From DATESN01 sp035270785 (lineage in GTDB: Bacteria > Bacillota > Clostridia > Lachnospirales > Lachnospiraceae), in the NCBI GenBank assembly GCA_035270785.1, contig DATESN010000018.1, positions 1-7,387 on the forward strand: a DNA stretch of 7,387 bases, written 5' to 3'. Shown here in pieces: positions 6,141 to 7,387 of this stretch. The stretch's first letter is position 1; every line of letters starts with the position of its first letter. Made by a program: the position numbers and the translations under genes. The notes beneath the pieces are model-generated. The model was given only the letters and a program-made list of their open reading frames with translations. It did no database searches and was not told where the DNA came from.

Positions 6141-7379
6141 TTACTCCAAATTCATACTTATAGTTAATGTAAAATAATTGTCATTAGTTTCAATTACTAA
6201 ATCTCCATTATATTTTTCTACCACACGTCTAATTGAAGTCATCCCATACCCATGCATTTCATTATCCTTTTTAGTAGAAATTAATCTGCCCTCCTTGTCC
6301 ATCTTAATTTTATGAATATAAGGATTTCTAATTACAATAATTAAAGACTCTTTTTTTATTCCCATTGTAATTTCTATTTTTTTCTTTTCACATTTCTCTA
6401 CTGCTTCAATCGCATTATCTATTGCATTTCCTATAACAACACCTAAGTCACATTGTTCCATTGGCAATTCATCCGGAATAAATATTTTTACCTGAAAATC
6501 TATTTGTTTTTCTTTTGCCAAAATATATTTAAAGTTTATTATAGCGTCAATTATAACGTTTCCACAATTTGATATTCTCTCATTAATACTTTCGTATCCT
6601 TGTATAATATTGCCTAAACAATCTTTTACTGTTGTAAAATCACTATTATCTACATAATATTTTAAAATAATTAACTCATTTACAAGATTATGTCTTTTCT
6701 CATGGAAATCTTCCAACATTTTTTTTTGCTCTTGTGTATTTCTTAACATAATATCTACTTGCTGTGCATATACTGCATTTTCTTTCTCATATAGGAAATA
6801 TGCGGCTAGCTTAGAATATATTTCAAAAATCAGTACATTGATTAATAATAAAATACTAAAAACCATCATAGAAGATACCGGTTTTGTTTTTGATCCAAAA
6901 AATTCTTGTATGGCTATATATATACTTCCAATAGGAATAAATAACAAAATCAAATAATAGTTTACAGGAACAAAAGTACTATTTTTCTTATCCATTATAT
7001 GCGAAAATAAGTATATAAATATAATCATACCGATTTTAGAAATTACGCCACCAATAATATTTGCTTCTTGTTTTGGGATTTTTAAAAAATCCATAAAATA
7101 AAATACTATCATTTCATCTAATGCCCAGATTACATATAGAAAGATAACTAAAAATATTTCATTTTTAGTTCCTTTATGGTAACTGAGCGTGGCTATCAGA
7201 AATACTAAAATCATATTAATAAATGTAGTCACAATTGATGCACATCCACTGTAATAATTAACAACCATCTGAAATAAGAAGAAAATAAACCACGGGATTA
7301 TAGAAAGAATACATCTTCTTTCGTCTCCCAAAAAAACTCTCAAATATTTGTTTACAATCCAAATTGTCGTAATAACCAT
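6141..7379 (-). CDS. agrC: AgrC-like GHKL sensor histidine kinase (5' end may lie outside)
   Basis: This membrane receptor kinase should bind the cyclic peptide and phosphorylate a response regulator. Hydrophobic segments cover residues about 22-41, 47-66, 75-96, 106-127, 139-158 and 170-195. A linker coiled coil (about 196-228) follows, then the H-box EKRHNLVNEL with H230 as the probable phosphoacceptor. The ATPase domain has the N-box GNAIDNAIEA (317-326) and the G-box HGYGMTS (376-382). This is the HPK10/GHKL class used by agr systems. The 412 aa are close to full length. The ATG at 7379 has no visible ribosome site, the frame stays open to the window edge, and the first residues look like the end of another helix, so the true start is probably beyond base 7387. 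The gene runs towards agrD, 112 bases away. Confidence 0.88.
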   Translation of the reverse strand: MVITTIWIVNKYLRVFLGDERRCILSIIPWFIFFLFQMVVNYYSGCASIVTTFINMILVFLIATLSYHKGTKNEIFLVIFLYVIWALDEMIVFYFMDFLKIPKQEANIIGGVISKIGMIIFIYLFSHIMDKKNSTFVPVNYYLILLFIPIGSIYIAIQEFFGSKTKPVSSMMVFSILLLINVLIFEIYSKLAAYFLYEKENAVYAQQVDIMLRNTQEQKKMLEDFHEKRHNLVNELIILKYYVDNSDFTTVKDCLGNIIQGYESINERISNCGNVIIDAIINFKYILAKEKQIDFQVKIFIPDELPMEQCDLGVVIGNAIDNAIEAVEKCEKKKIEITMGIKKESLIIVIRNPYIHKIKMDKEGRLISTKKDNEMHGYGMTSIRRVVEKYNGDLVIETNDNYFTLTISMNLE

Positions 7380-7387
7380 AGATATTG

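Overview
The window suggests a low-GC Gram-positive bacterium of the Clostridia, most likely a Lachnospiraceae-type gut anaerobe. This is inferred from the AT-rich sequence, the strong AGGAGG-type ribosome binding sites, the AgrD/AgrB peptide-signalling genes and the kinds of insertion sequence present. No species can be named from the sequence alone.

Layout. Bases 1-345 hold a possible decayed reading frame (15-236) with an embedded inverted repeat. Bases 345-1268 are a heavily damaged DDE transposase gene on the + strand, and 1265-1950 are a second, different DDE transposase gene on the - strand. Both have lost their 3' parts and are joined tail to tail near base 1266. The - strand remnant keeps its promoter and ribosome binding site. 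From about 2093 to 4731 lies an apparently intact IS21-family element with clustered subterminal repeats at both ends, istA (DDE transposase) and istB (AAA+ helper ATPase). A perfect 14-bp hairpin upstream of istA covers its Shine-Dalgarno sequence. The right end of the element cuts off the 3' end of a small sigma-factor-like gene (4725-5048, - strand), which is typical cargo of conjugative elements.

The second half (5134-7379, - strand, very AT-rich) is an agr-type quorum-sensing module in the order sensor kinase (agrC-like), pro-peptide (agrD), processing protease (agrB), closed by a strong intrinsic terminator. AgrD (49 aa) would be cut and cyclised by AgrB to a thiolactone whose ring is predicted to be C-A-F-V-Y. 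The kinase would sense the peptide and phosphorylate a LytTR-type response regulator. That regulator is not in the window and may lie beyond base 7387. A 9-bp direct repeat with a 12-bp spacer overlaps the -35 box in front of agrD. This matches the geometry of known LytTR-regulator sites and suggests positive autoregulation.

The window therefore reads as an accessory region: decayed and live insertion sequences next to an intact peptide signalling system. The agr module, its predicted peptide and its direct-repeat operator are the most interesting parts.
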